From assembly GCF_009653635.1 (NCBI RefSeq), contig NZ_PPFD01000003.1, positions 576,955 through 640,954 of the forward strand: 64,000 nt of DNA, written 5' to 3'. The position numbers and the translations under genes were made by a program. The notes beneath the pieces are model-generated. The model saw nothing but the letters and a program-made list of their open reading frames with translations, was not told where the DNA came from and searched no databases. This document shows, piece by piece, positions 7,919-17,236 of this stretch. Numbering within the stretch: position 1 is the stretch's first letter; every line of letters starts with the position of its first letter. The stretch comes from Endozoicomonas sp. OPT23. GTDB taxonomy: Bacteria; Pseudomonadota; Gammaproteobacteria; Pseudomonadales; Endozoicomonadaceae.

Positions 7919-8887
7919 TTGAAGAAATTTATTTGCCTGTTGGCAATGGTCTGTGTGCCATTAATGTCTATGACAAGTGCAGTTCAGGCAAAAGAAAGCG
8001 TTAAGAAAAGCCCTAAAGAACTGAGCCTGATGCTGGAGTGGTTTATTAATCCGGACCACGGCCCTATCATCATTGCTCAGGAGAACGGTTACTTTAAAGA
8101 TCAGGGTCTGGACGTCACCATTCAGGAACCGGCTGATCCAAACCTACCACCAAAGCTGGTTGCTGCGGGCGATGTTGATCTGGCGGTTTATTATCAGCCA
8201 AGTCTGACTCACGGTGTTGCAGCAGGCCTGCCACTGGCATGGGCCGGTACTCTGGTGGCTACTCCTCTGGACGGAATTATTGTTCTGGATGAAAGTCCGA
8301 TTAAATCCTTGAAAGATATGAAGGGTAAAACCATCGGTACCAATATCAATGGTACTGAAGCCGCTGTGCTGGACACTCTGTTCAAGCCTTACGGTTTTAC
8401 ATCTGAAGATGTGAAACTGGTGAATGTTGGCTGGAATATGTCATCTTCACTGATGAGTGGCCGTGTCGATGCCACCATGGGTGCTTATCGTAACTTTGAG
8501 CTGAACCAGCTGGCGATTGAAGATCATAAGGCTCGTATGTTCTTTTACGAAGAAAACGGCATTCCTCCTTACGATGAGCTGATCTTTATTGCCAACAAGA
8601 AGAAACATGACAAGAAGGCGATTCGCAAGTTCCTGCGTGCTATCGAACTGGGTACTCAGTTTATCGTGAACAACCCTCAGAAAGCCTGGGAGATTTTCCG
8701 TGATTCTTCTCCAAAGAAACTGGATAACGATCTGAATAAGCGCGCCTGGTTTGATACGGTTTCCCGCTTTGCTTTGCGCCCTGCTGCAAAAGACACTGGT
8801 CGTTACAATCGCTATGCAGCGTTTTTGAAAGAGACTGGTCAGTTGAAAAAAGTGCCTGAAGCCAAAACATATATGCTGGATCTCTAA
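7919..8887 (+). CDS. Periplasmic substrate-binding protein, NMT1/THI5 type (thiamine precursor)
   Basis: Binds the imported thiamine precursor (HMP or formyl-aminopyrimidine type) in the periplasm and delivers it to the permease. The mature part contains the NMT1/THI5 hallmarks: LMLEWFINPDHGPIIIAQE near the start, a GYFKDQGLDV stretch and DGIIVLDES. I place the start at TTG 7919, eight bases after GGAGGAGG (7903-7910); this gives a clean signal peptide (KKFICLLAMVCVPLMSM, cut near VQA-KE). The TTG at 7916 is an alternative, and anything further upstream would place the ribosome site inside the gene. It is the last gene of the operon. A non-ATG start after an unusually strong Shine-Dalgarno is notable. 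Confidence 0.88.
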   Translation: MKKFICLLAMVCVPLMSMTSAVQAKESVKKSPKELSLMLEWFINPDHGPIIIAQENGYFKDQGLDVTIQEPADPNLPPKLVAAGDVDLAVYYQPSLTHGVAAGLPLAWAGTLVATPLDGIIVLDESPIKSLKDMKGKTIGTNINGTEAAVLDTLFKPYGFTSEDVKLVNVGWNMSSSLMSGRVDATMGAYRNFELNQLAIEDHKARMFFYEENGIPPYDELIFIANKKKHDKKAIRKFLRAIELGTQFIVNNPQKAWEIFRDSSPKKLDNDLNKRAWFDTVSRFALRPAAKDTGRYNRYAAFLKETGQLKKVPEAKTYMLDL

Positions 8888-8894
8888 CAAGATG

Positions 8895-10469
8895 CTATAG
8901 CCGGCTTTCTTTACGCCCCTGCTCATTATCCAGAATGGCTTGTAGAACTTCCTGCAAGCCAGCCTTTGGTATCTCTATCAAATTGGTTCTGGATAAGTCA
9001 CCACTTTCAAGCAACTTCTTTACTTCAACAGCACCTGTGTCTATTGGAAATATACCGCTATTCCATTGACTTTGGATTACTTCAATATTTTCTTTAGTGA
9101 GGCCCAATTCAGCCAAATCTATAATTAGCTCAGAATTACCTCTCGCTTCCTGAGAAGCAAGAGTTCGATTAATCATGTGCAAATTAAGCTGTGACACATC
9201 AAGAAGGCTATCGCCGGCAGTGTATATTGAAAATGATCGGTTAAGGCCTGTTGAAATACCAGACAACGCCTGTATTAAAGCACTACCTTTATTCACAGAA
9301 TAATCAAAATAATAAATAGTAAACACTGGGGCACCGAAAGCGACGAAGCTCATCCTGCTGTCAGGATTGGAACTAAAAATCTGGAATGCTTGCTGCATAC
9401 TCTCATACCAATCAACAGGACATTTTATCTTGACTGAAGTTAGAGTTGTAGCAATACATTTTTTCTTCTCAAGTTCTTCCTTAGCCTTTGTATACCCATC
9501 TACCCATTGTGTATTCTGATCCATAGAAGCTGCTACGACTGCATCATGAGTTTGTAGTGTAGTGATCAATGAGTCTTGTTTTTTTCGGAATTCGTCACTT
9601 ATTTCTCGAATTTTCAGAGAAGGAAAATCATGATGAAGCCTCATGTTTTTGCCGTTGCCATGAATCAGCATATGAGGTTGAGCTAGCCCCTGCTCGACAA
9701 AATTTGTTGCTAAATCACTGTATTCCCTATAGTTGGTATAGTCCCTAGCTGTGTTATAAATCAGAAAAAATTGGTCTTTTCCTTCACCTGTATGCAGCCA
9801 GTAGTTGAAGAGAGAAAACATTAACTTCTGCTTTTGTTCAAACCCTTCTACTTGCCCCTCTCCCCTCAAAACAATGGTGTTATCCAAATCAACTGAAAGT
9901 ACGAGAATACTGCCCTCAGACCTTCTCTGTGCCGCAAGCCTATCGAGCGTATCTTGAAACGGTTTCAGATCTACATTATCAAATTCATCAAGGCGCTCTG
10001 GCTGCCAGTAAGCACTGTTCGGCTCAGTTGAAGCAGAGCTTTCATCACTGGAAAGGTGGACTTTTTTTGATAATTTTCCCGGTAGGTTTCCAAGGATGTA
10101 GGGCTGACCATCTGAAAAAAAACTACGTTCAGACAAAGTCGAGACGGCTGAACAAATTAAATTGGTCAGAAAAACTCTTAGCCATGAGCGCTCTTTTGGT
10201 AATGAAAAAAAGTGTCCAGTGACCCCAAGAGTTATTGAACATACTGATGAGAGTAAATTAAATTGATCTGTCTGACTGGAAACCCTCCGAGAAAAAGCCC
10301 TCTGCTCTATATAATCAATATTAGTGATACTGTCATCAGAGTTGATTGTAGATATTTCACTTCCGCTGTAACAGACCGAAGCACAACTAAAGAGTAAAAG
10401 CATAGCAGCCATGACTCGGACACTGGCGCATTGATAGAGCAGCTTTATTTTTCGCTGTTTTGCCTGCAT
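8895..10469 (-). CDS. Exported HAD-superfamily (Cof/sucrose-phosphatase-like) protein, orphan
   Basis: No close family is recognised, but the four HAD phosphatase motifs can be read: motif I DLDNT with Asp194 and Asp196, motif II Thr240 in IYNTARD, motif III Lys394 in VNKGSAL, and motif IV GDSLLD with Asp420 and Asp424. The VNKGSAL-to-GDS spacing and the N-T-A-R sequence resemble the HAD-IIB group (sucrose-6-phosphatase, trehalose-phosphatase, Cof). The N-terminus has a hydrophobic segment (about residues 18-35, VMAAMLLLFSCASVC) that looks like a signal peptide or anchor, and residues 40-180 match nothing I know. At 524 residues it is about twice a usual IIB phosphatase. DNA is clearly AT-richer than its neighbours. 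It converges with the thiamine-transport operon, 7 bases from its end. Confidence 0.6.
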   Translation of the reverse strand: MQAKQRKIKLLYQCASVRVMAAMLLLFSCASVCYSGSEISTINSDDSITNIDYIEQRAFSRRVSSQTDQFNLLSSVCSITLGVTGHFFSLPKERSWLRVFLTNLICSAVSTLSERSFFSDGQPYILGNLPGKLSKKVHLSSDESSASTEPNSAYWQPERLDEFDNVDLKPFQDTLDRLAAQRRSEGSILVLSVDLDNTIVLRGEGQVEGFEQKQKLMFSLFNYWLHTGEGKDQFFLIYNTARDYTNYREYSDLATNFVEQGLAQPHMLIHGNGKNMRLHHDFPSLKIREISDEFRKKQDSLITTLQTHDAVVAASMDQNTQWVDGYTKAKEELEKKKCIATTLTSVKIKCPVDWYESMQQAFQIFSSNPDSRMSFVAFGAPVFTIYYFDYSVNKGSALIQALSGISTGLNRSFSIYTAGDSLLDVSQLNLHMINRTLASQEARGNSELIIDLAELGLTKENIEVIQSQWNSGIFPIDTGAVEVKKLLESGDLSRTNLIEIPKAGLQEVLQAILDNEQGRKESRL

Positions 10470-10562
10470 TTCAGGGCCAGCCTTTTATTATAGGGCTCAA
10501 AGTATAGGCTCTGAAAAAATGACGCAGCAGTAATATTCTTTAAAGTAAAAATATATTTATAG

Positions 10563-11030
10563 TCATAAATTAAACCACTTCGGTGGTTGCCTTCGAGTCC
10601 ACTTTGCAAACGCCATTTTCTCTCCCAGATAGAAGTTCCTGTACGCAGCAACAGCGTCCCCTTCAACTTTGTACTCATCTTGCATAGCTTGCGGAAACTC
10701 GGTCAAACCTTTTGATTCAAAGGAATAATCAACAATTTGCTCCAACGCTGCCATCGATTTGTGATCTTCCTCTTTCCTATAGCGATATTTATATTCTCTA
10801 TTCAGTGCGCGAGTAAATTCCACCAGCCAAAGAAAATTATCGTAGGACTCTTCGACCCAAAGCACACAAGGGTGTTTCATATGTGTGGATTTATAAGGTG
10901 TTTTAAAGCCTTTTTTATTCAGAGCGGTGCAAAGTAACTGGACGCTTTCCAGGATCATTTTCACCACATGTTTGTCACAGTGGTAACGAACACACTTTTC
11001 TATATCCCTGTCGAGAATGAAGATATTCAT
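10563..11030 (-). CDS. Conserved small protein of phage-associated type, unknown function
   Basis: A 155-residue cytoplasmic protein with no signal peptide. It opens with MNIFILDRDIEKCVRYHCDK followed by HVVKMILESVQLLCTAL, and has conserved His, Cys and Trp residues along its length (HPCVLWVEESYDNFLWLVE, KWTRRQPPKWF). I associate this pattern with an uncharacterised family seen in large marine phages and sporadically in bacteria; this is from memory. The His/Cys-rich N-terminus could bind metal. It lies 93 bases upstream of the exported HAD-like gene on the same strand and shares its AT-rich composition, so the two may have been acquired together. Confidence 0.6.
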   Translation of the reverse strand: MNIFILDRDIEKCVRYHCDKHVVKMILESVQLLCTALNKKGFKTPYKSTHMKHPCVLWVEESYDNFLWLVEFTRALNREYKYRYRKEEDHKSMAALEQIVDYSFESKGLTEFPQAMQDEYKVEGDAVAAYRNFYLGEKMAFAKWTRRQPPKWFNL

Positions 11031-11182
11031 AGGTAGTCTATTCCTTAACTTCCTACCTAAAGAACAGACCTTTTAGCTCTACTTTGCAAACAGTACGGTT
11101 TCTAGGCATTTCGGATCATAGTAAAGCAGACGTGAATAAAGGATAATGACTGGCAGTAGCTGATTCAGGCGACGAGGAATAT

Positions 11183-12220
11183 ATGGCGCTGGACATGGTT
11201 AGAGAGCGTGTTTCATCAATAATGAGCAGTATTTCCGACACCGTTGGTGGCAAGACCATTGCGGTAGCGGCCGGAGTGGTCGTGATTGGGCTGTCTGCCC
11301 TGGGAATGTACTGGAGCAATGAACCGGATATTTTTTCGGTAAGAGTCAATGCCGACAAGGTAGCTCAGGCTAACGGTCAGGAGCTGGTAACAGGCTATAC
11401 CACTACCGCTACTCTCTATCGCATCGCCGACACCCTGCTGCATAAGCCCGGTGGTTATATCCGAAATGATATTGCACCTCCCGGACTGTTTATGGACAAC
11501 ATGCCAAGCTGGGAACTGGGTGTATTGATTCAGACACGTGATATGGCTCGCTCCCTCCGCAAGGAAATGAGCCGATCCCAATCACAGTCTCAGGAAGACC
11601 GTGATCTGGCAATTGCCGAACCCCAGTTTAACTTTGATTCAAAAAGCTGGATTCTGCCTTCCAGTGAAAAAGAATATCAGCGTGGTATCGATAAGCTTGA
11701 GAACTACCTGGTTCGCCTTCCCAACAAGGAAGACCCAGCCCAGTTCTATGCCCGTGCTGACAACCTGACCCGCTGGCTGAATGAAGTAGAAACTCGTCTT
11801 GGCAGTCTCTCTCAACGTCTAAGCGCCAGTGTTGGCAAGCCTCGCCTGAACACTGACCTGGCCGGTGATTCAGAAGCAACCCAGTCCACAGAATCCGATA
11901 ACCTGGTGGAAGTTAAAACACCATGGATGCAAATTGATGACGTCTTCTACGAAGCTCGCGGCTCTGCCTGGGCTCTGATTCATCTTATGAAAGCGGTGGA
12001 AGTGGATTTTGCTGATGTACTGGAAAAGAAAAATGCCAGAGTTAGCCTGAAACAGATCATCCGGGAACTGGAATCGACTCAGGACACCGTTTGGAGTCCG
12101 ATTATTCTCAATGGCAGTGGCTTCGGTCTACTGGCAAACCACTCACTGGTTATGGCTAATTATATTTCCAGAGCTAACGCTGCAATTATTGACCTGCGTC
12201 GCCTGCTCGAACAGGGTTGA
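11183..12220 (+). CDS. DUF2333 family membrane-anchored protein
   Basis: A 345-residue protein with one N-terminal membrane helix (about residues 24-45, KTIAVAAGVVVIGLSALGMYW) and a large periplasmic or cytoplasmic helical domain. The blocks GYIRNDIAPPG, MPSWELGVLIQTRDMARSLR and TPWMQIDDVFYEARGSAWALIHLMKA match the DUF2333 family of gammaproteobacteria, whose function is not known. A GAGGA lies five bases before the ATG. A terminator follows 28 bases after the stop, so it is transcribed alone. Confidence 0.85.
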   Translation: MALDMVRERVSSIMSSISDTVGGKTIAVAAGVVVIGLSALGMYWSNEPDIFSVRVNADKVAQANGQELVTGYTTTATLYRIADTLLHKPGGYIRNDIAPPGLFMDNMPSWELGVLIQTRDMARSLRKEMSRSQSQSQEDRDLAIAEPQFNFDSKSWILPSSEKEYQRGIDKLENYLVRLPNKEDPAQFYARADNLTRWLNEVETRLGSLSQRLSASVGKPRLNTDLAGDSEATQSTESDNLVEVKTPWMQIDDVFYEARGSAWALIHLMKAVEVDFADVLEKKNARVSLKQIIRELESTQDTVWSPIILNGSGFGLLANHSLVMANYISRANAAIIDLRRLLEQG

Positions 12221-12248
12221 TCATTTAACCTGCAAGTGAAAGTATCAT

Positions 12249-12277
12249 AACGGTCTTCAATCGAAGGCCGTTTTTTG
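12249..12277 (+). terminator. Intrinsic terminator after the DUF2333 gene
   Basis: CGGTCTTC (12251-12258) pairs with GAAGGCCG (12263-12270), including one G·T pair, with a 4-base loop followed by six Ts. Confidence 0.9.
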
Positions 12278-12303
12278 TTTATTGCCGTACATGGTAAAAA
12301 CCT

Positions 12304-12897
12304 ATGTCTCCGGATTCATTGAATCAACAGCTGGACTTCATTCTTGAACTGGACAAGCTGAAAGCTATCCAGCGCAAAGCCAGAATCAAGTGCGATGACA
12401 ATCGCTATGAAAACAGCGCCGAACACAGCTGGCACATAGCCCTGACGGCTCAGCTGCTGGCTGATTACGCAGAAGAGCCCATCGATATTCAGCGTGTCAC
12501 CACCATGCTGCTGATTCATGATGTGGTTGAGATCGACGCTGGCGATACCTTTGCCTTTGATAACGAAGGCCTTGCCGAGCAGGAAGAAAAAGAACAGATA
12601 GCCGCTGATCGATTGTTTGGTTTGCTGCCCGCAGAGCAAGCTAAAGAATACCGTACTCTCTGGCAGGAGTTCGAAGACGCTGAAACCACGGACGGCCGCT
12701 TCGCCAAAGCCATAGACCGAATTCTGCCGCTGTTGCAGAATATGCGAAACAATGGTGGCAGCTGGGCTGAACACACAGTCAGCCGCGCTCAGGTTATCAA
12801 TCGCAATCAGTATCTCGAAGGTCTTGCTCCCAAACTCTGGGAGTTCGCAGTTGAACAGATTGATCTGGCTACTGCCAATGGCTGGTTAAAAGGTTAA
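12304..12897 (+). CDS. HD-domain 5'-deoxynucleotidase (YfbR/HDDC2-like)
   Basis: Metal-dependent phosphohydrolase that probably dephosphorylates deoxynucleoside monophosphates. The HD metal site is complete: His41 in SAEHSWH, His72-Asp73 in LLIHDVVEIDAGD, and Asp138 in KAIDRILPL. The protein has 197 residues, usual for the YfbR/HDDC2 group. The SUI1-like gene follows after 16 bases on the same strand and YaiI after that, so the three could share a transcript. No strong Shine-Dalgarno is visible. Substrate is inferred from the family only. Confidence 0.88.
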   Translation: MSPDSLNQQLDFILELDKLKAIQRKARIKCDDNRYENSAEHSWHIALTAQLLADYAEEPIDIQRVTTMLLIHDVVEIDAGDTFAFDNEGLAEQEEKEQIAADRLFGLLPAEQAKEYRTLWQEFEDAETTDGRFAKAIDRILPLLQNMRNNGGSWAEHTVSRAQVINRNQYLEGLAPKLWEFAVEQIDLATANGWLKG

Positions 12898-12913
12898 ACG
12901 ACGAGCAATAAGT

Positions 12914-13231
12914 ATGAGTAACAGTAAACTGGTTTATTCCACAGACGTTGGTCGTGTAAAAGAAGAGAAAGTCACAGACGATGTGGTCGGTGATGGCAAT
13001 GTCCGTGTTCGTCCGGAAAAGAAAGGCCGTGGTGGTAAGGTAGTTACCGTCATCAGCGGTCTGCCACTGGCTGGAAACGACCTGAAAGCCTACGCCAAAA
13101 AATTGAAAAAACGTTGTGGTGGTGGCGGTGCAGTAAAAGATGGCTGCGTTGAACTGCAGGGAGACCATGTAGACACCATGGTCGATGTACTTAAAAAAGA
13201 AGGCTATGACGCCAAACGTTCAGGCGGGTAA
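12914..13231 (+). CDS. yciH: SUI1/eIF1-like translation factor (YciH type)
   Basis: A 105-residue bacterial relative of eukaryotic initiation factor eIF1, which probably monitors initiation-codon choice on the 30S subunit. The core [14 protein letters not shown] (about residues 38-51) and [20 protein letters not shown] (about 66-85) are the two SUI1 signatures: a basic loop followed by the glycine-rich turn. The N-terminal 35 residues are variable, as usual. It sits between an HD nucleotidase and yaiI on the same strand. Confidence 0.93.
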   Translation: MSNSKLVYSTDVGRVKEEKVTDDVVGDGNVRVRPEKKGRGGKVVTVISGLPLAGNDLKAYAKKLKKRCGGGGAVKDGCVELQGDHVDTMVDVLKKEGYDAKRSGG

Positions 13232-13274
13232 ACCGGACTTGGGCGAAAAAATACTGTTCAAGGTAAGAAAGCCA

Positions 13275-13727
13275 ATGAAAATATGGGTAGACGCTGACGC
13301 TTGTCCGGGAGTGATTAAAGAGATTCTGTTCAGAGCAGCAGAGCGAACTCAAACCGAACTGACTCTGGTAGCTAACCATCTGGTTCGTGTTCCCGGCTCA
13401 AAGTACATTCGCTCCATACAGGTCGCTTCCGGCTTTGATGTAGCTGACGACGAGATTGTTCAGCGTTCTGAAGAGGGTGATCTCGTTATCACCGGAGATA
13501 TTCCACTAGCTGCAGAAGTCATAGAGAAAGGTTGTACGGTTCTGAACACTCGCGGAGAAAAGCTGACAGCAGAGAATATTAAAGCCCGGCTGAATATGCG
13601 TGATTTTATGGATACGATGAGAGCCAGCGGCATTGAATCCGGTGGTCCTTCTGCTTTGAGTCAGAGTGACCGTCAGGAATTTGCCAACCAGCTCGACAGC
13701 TGGCTGGCAAAGAGTAAAAGGTCTTAA
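13275..13727 (+). CDS. YaiI/YqxD family protein (DUF188, PIN-like)
   Basis: A 150-residue protein of the YaiI/YqxD (DUF188) family, a conserved PIN-like fold whose function is not established. The N-terminus [18 protein letters not shown] holds the Asp pair of the putative metal site, and [16 protein letters not shown] and [13 protein letters not shown] are the other family blocks. I chose ATG 13275 because the family begins at [11 protein letters not shown]; the frame stays open upstream to 13185, but that part overlaps the SUI1 gene and is not conserved. It ends only 6 bases from the convergent acs stop. Confidence 0.93.
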   Translation: MKIWVDADACPGVIKEILFRAAERTQTELTLVANHLVRVPGSKYIRSIQVASGFDVADDEIVQRSEEGDLVITGDIPLAAEVIEKGCTVLNTRGEKLTAENIKARLNMRDFMDTMRASGIESGGPSALSQSDRQEFANQLDSWLAKSKRS

Positions 13728-13733
13728 GCCTTG

Positions 13734-15671
13734 CTAAGAGGCTTTCCTGTGACTCTCCAATAGCGCCGGAATAACCGAAGGGTCTGCCAGAGTGGTGATA
13801 TCACCCAGATCCTCGGTTTCACCCTGAGCCAATTTACGCAGAATACGCCTCATGATTTTCCCTGATCTTGTCTTGGGAAGTGCTACGGTGAAGTGAATGG
13901 TTTCAGGGCGGGCAATGGGTCCTATTTCACTGGCAACAAAACTGGCCAGTTCAGCTTCCAGAACAGCTGTCACCTCAACACCGTCCATCGGTGTGACAAA
14001 GGCATAAATACTCTCACCCTTAACGTCATGAGGCACTCCTACCACAGCAGCTTCTGCAATAGCTTTGTGAAGTACCAGCGCACTTTCAATCTCGGCAGTT
14101 CCCAACCGGTGACCGGAAACACTAAGCACGTCGTCTACACGCCCGGTAATCCAGTAGTTACCCTGTGCATCTCTGCGGGCACCATCACCTGTGCAGTAAT
14201 AGCCCGGGAATTGAGTGAAGTAGGTATCGATCATACGCTGATGATCACCATAGACCGTACGAATCTGGCTCGGCCATGATCCGGTAATTACCAGATTGCC
14301 AGCACCTTCACCAATAATTTCGTTGCCTTCGTTATCCAGTAAAGCTGGCCTTATTCCCAGAAAAGGCTTGGTTGCAGAACCAGGGTGTAATTCTGTCGCA
14401 CCAGGGCAGGCGGTAATCATCATGCCGCCGGTTTCAGTCTGCCACCAGGTATCAACAACAGGGCAACGACTTTCTCCCACTGTCTGGTGATACCACTGCC
14501 AGGCTTCAGGGTTTATCGGTTCGCCTACGGTACCGAGAATACGAAGGCTTTTTCTGGAACAGCTCTCAACATGCTCTTTGCCTTTGGCCATCAGGGCACG
14601 AATAGCTGTGGGGGCGGTGTAGAGAATATTGACCTTATGCCTGTCCACTATCTGCCAGATTCGGGAAGCATCCGGCCAGAAGGGCAAGCCTTCATACATC
14701 AACTGGGTTGCACCGTTAGCAAGCGGGCCATAAACGATATAGGAATGACCGGTAATCCAGCCTACATCAGCCGCACACCAGTAAACATCGGATTCACGGT
14801 AATCAAAGACGTAATGGAAAGTAACTGTCGTGTAGAGCAGGTAGCCGCCAGTGGTATGAAGCACTCCTTTAGGTTTTCCTGTAGAACCGGACGTGTAAAG
14901 AATAAACAGAGGATCTTCTGCATCCATGACTTCAGGTTCACATTCTGCAGGCTGACTTTCAGTCAGTTCTCTATAGCTGATATCTCTGCCTTCTTTCCAC
15001 TGAATCTTTGCATTCATGTGTTCAACAACAATGACTGAAGTTACGTCAGGGCACTCAGCCAGAGCGGCATCGGTATTTTGTTTCAGAGGAATGATTTTAC
15101 CACCACGGATGCCTTGGTCCGCCGTAATCACTGTTCGGCAGTCACAGTCAAGAATACGATCCCTGAGGGAGTGAGGGGCAAAACCGCCAAACACCACAGT
15201 ATGCACCGCGCCAATGCGGGCACAGGCCAGCATCGCAACTACCGCTTCGGGAATCATCGGCATATAGATACAGACGCGGTCACCTTTGTTGACGCCTCTT
15301 TCCTTCAATCCATTGGCCAGCTGACAAACTTGATGATGCAGCTGTCGATAGGTGATGCTCTGTTGCTGCTCGGCTGAATCACCTTCCCAGAAGATCGCTA
15401 CCTTATCTGCTTTATCTGGCAGATGTCTATCAATGCAGTTGTAGCTGGCATTAAGTTGGCCACCTTTAAACCAGCGTACATCGCCTTTACTGAAGTCACC
15501 TTCATACACTGTGTCCCATTTACGAAACCAGTCCAGATACCGTTCAGCCTTATTTGCCCAGAATACTTCCGGGTTCTCCAGTGAATGACGATAGAGCTCC
15601 TGATATTTCTGCTCTGTCATCCAGGCATCTTTAAAAGATTCAGGTATCGGATAACGACCGGGACTCGACAT
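13734..15671 (-). CDS. acs: Acetyl-CoA synthetase (AMP-forming)
   Basis: Activates acetate to acetyl-CoA by way of acetyl-AMP, allowing growth on acetate and recapture of overflow acetate. The 645 residues are full length. The N-terminal ACAS domain ([22 protein letters not shown]) is followed by the AMP-binding P-loop [11 protein letters not shown], the ATP/adenylate motif [11 protein letters not shown], and the C-terminal catalytic lysine in [11 protein letters not shown], the site that Pat-type acetyltransferases modify. It is monocistronic, convergent with yaiI, and its upstream region carries a diverged copy of the multi-hairpin repeat described below. Confidence 0.97.
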   Translation of the reverse strand: MSSPGRYPIPESFKDAWMTEQKYQELYRHSLENPEVFWANKAERYLDWFRKWDTVYEGDFSKGDVRWFKGGQLNASYNCIDRHLPDKADKVAIFWEGDSAEQQQSITYRQLHHQVCQLANGLKERGVNKGDRVCIYMPMIPEAVVAMLACARIGAVHTVVFGGFAPHSLRDRILDCDCRTVITADQGIRGGKIIPLKQNTDAALAECPDVTSVIVVEHMNAKIQWKEGRDISYRELTESQPAECEPEVMDAEDPLFILYTSGSTGKPKGVLHTTGGYLLYTTVTFHYVFDYRESDVYWCAADVGWITGHSYIVYGPLANGATQLMYEGLPFWPDASRIWQIVDRHKVNILYTAPTAIRALMAKGKEHVESCSRKSLRILGTVGEPINPEAWQWYHQTVGESRCPVVDTWWQTETGGMMITACPGATELHPGSATKPFLGIRPALLDNEGNEIIGEGAGNLVITGSWPSQIRTVYGDHQRMIDTYFTQFPGYYCTGDGARRDAQGNYWITGRVDDVLSVSGHRLGTAEIESALVLHKAIAEAAVVGVPHDVKGESIYAFVTPMDGVEVTAVLEAELASFVASEIGPIARPETIHFTVALPKTRSGKIMRRILRKLAQGETEDLGDITTLADPSVIPALLESHRKAS

Positions 15672-15690
15672 AGGTTACAACCTGCCTTTA

Positions 15691-15786
15691 GTGAGCGTGT
15701 AATCTCACGAACTGAATGGTTAATCCTTTTTCCGCCGCAGGCGGAAAATATCTTGTGAATTCATTTACGGGTTCTTACCCATAAAT
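15691..15786. repeat. Multi-hairpin repeat element, copy C (diverged)
   Basis: Three hairpins lie in a row: GTGAG/CTCAC (15691-15708); a 9-bp TTTTCCGCC/GGCGGAAAA stem with GCA loop (15728-15748); and ATTTACGGGT/ACCCATAAAT with one mismatch and TCTT loop (15763-15786). Between hairpins one and two, CACGAACTGAATGGTTAA resembles CACGTAATCGAATATTAA of copy A. Between two and three the TGAATTCAT box is shared with copy A. It lies in the divergent region between acs and the DUF2157 gene. Confidence 0.55.
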
Positions 15787-15919
15787 GGAGAGTGAACCAG
15801 TATAGAAGCTCTCAGAAATACGTTGGGTTCATTGACTGAAAAGCACTGCCGTGCTTAAAAGGTAAGAGTCAATCGAGTAAAGCAATGAAGAGATGGAAGG
15901 GCGATGAGATGGAAGAACA

Positions 15920-17236
15920 ATGAGATTAATAAGGCTGCTAAAAAATGATCTCGCCAGAGAATCATCAGACTGGGTTGAGCAAGGTCTGATATCACAACAA
16001 CAGGCTGAGAAAATCTGTGACAATTATGGCGTAGATTATCATCAGGCTCAGGCCAGCTCTTTTGGATACAGTGTTCTGACTGGACTGGGGTTTCTTTTTA
16101 TTGGTTTGGCATTGATCGTTCTTATCGGCGCCAATTGGGAGGAGATTCCAAGGTTCGCCCGAATGTCCGGCCTTATTCTACTGACACTCGTGACTCAGTC
16201 CTACGGCATTTATAAATGGCAACATGACACCTCATCAGCAACAGGCACCTTCTTTCTGGGTAACCTGTTTTTTGGTGCCGCTATCATTCTTATCGCACAA
16301 ACCTACCATCTTGGCGAGCATATGCCGGACGGCGTCTATTGGTGGGCTCTCGGCTGTTTGCCTTTTGCTTTGCTGACTCGAAGCATCCTGCTGATGGAGC
16401 AAAGCCTGCTTTTGTCGCTTATTTGGCTGTTTCTTGAAGCTTCTGAAGGCTATCTGACTCTGGGCTTCGCACCTTTTGCTTTTGCATCAGTCTGGGTGCT
16501 CTATAAAGGTAAAAGCAGCCTTTCTCTCTTTATTACTACCGTTTTCAGTTTTGGGCTTTGGATTGAATTTCTGTTGGCCTATTTCTGGAGCGATCAATAC
16601 CAGATGGAGTGGCATCCTGAGCTATTCCTGATAGCAGCCGTTCTGTTTCTTCTGCTCTGGTTATCTGGTCACTGGCTGGCACTGCAAGACTCCATTAAAG
16701 CTAAAGATTACGGAGCGGCACTGGGGGCATGGTGTCTGCGTTTTACTCTCTTCACTTTGCTGGTGCTCAGTTTTGACGGTGTCTGGCAGTCATTCGCTGA
16801 AGAGAACTGGTCGAACCTTCCTTCAGCTCTGTTATTTGTCGGCCTATTGATGGTGCCGGGCATCCTTTTAGCTATCAAAGTAAAACGACTCGGTTTAACT
16901 ATTGCAGTAATGGCGTTTATTTCAACGACAATGGTCGCTGTTTTATACGGCAGTGATTCTCAGGTTGTCGGACTTCAAATCGCTGACAACATTCTGTTGA
17001 TTGCTTTCGGGACAGGGCTGTTACTTCGGGGAATTAAAATGGGCTTTTCCCATTATTTCTATCTTGGTATCACCACTATTCTTCTGACCGCCTTCCTGCG
17101 CTATATCGATCTGATTGGTGATTACATTGGAGGTTCCCTGCTGTTTCTGGTCTTTGCCGGGCTACTGCTTGGCGCTGCAAAATACTGGAAGCATCATCAA
17201 CAGCTGGCAAACAGCAGGGGAGTAAGTCATGACTAA
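15920..17236 (+). CDS. DUF2157 polytopic membrane protein
   Basis: A 438-residue inner-membrane protein. Residues 1-40 are a soluble helical segment (DLARESSDWVEQGLISQQQAEKI) typical of the DUF2157 domain, followed by about 11-12 membrane helices with an early GANWEEIPRFARM loop. The function of the family is unknown. Its last 8 bases overlap the next gene, which encodes a GDYXXLXY-domain protein; these two families are commonly encoded side by side, and the overlap argues for a complex. A GGAAG lies before the ATG. Confidence 0.87.
   Translation: MRLIRLLKNDLARESSDWVEQGLISQQQAEKICDNYGVDYHQAQASSFGYSVLTGLGFLFIGLALIVLIGANWEEIPRFARMSGLILLTLVTQSYGIYKWQHDTSSATGTFFLGNLFFGAAIILIAQTYHLGEHMPDGVYWWALGCLPFALLTRSILLMEQSLLLSLIWLFLEASEGYLTLGFAPFAFASVWVLYKGKSSLSLFITTVFSFGLWIEFLLAYFWSDQYQMEWHPELFLIAAVLFLLLWLSGHWLALQDSIKAKDYGAALGAWCLRFTLFTLLVLSFDGVWQSFAEENWSNLPSALLFVGLLMVPGILLAIKVKRLGLTIAVMAFISTTMVAVLYGSDSQVVGLQIADNILLIAFGTGLLLRGIKMGFSHYFYLGITTILLTAFLRYIDLIGDYIGGSLLFLVFAGLLLGAAKYWKHHQQLANSRGVSHD

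Noticed and set aside
13185-13274. Upstream start of yaiI
   Set aside because: Overlaps the SUI1 gene and is not part of the family, which begins [11 protein letters not shown].
14487-15038. Open frame of 183 codons opposite acs
   Set aside because: Antisense shadow of acs with no motif and no ribosome site of its own in context.
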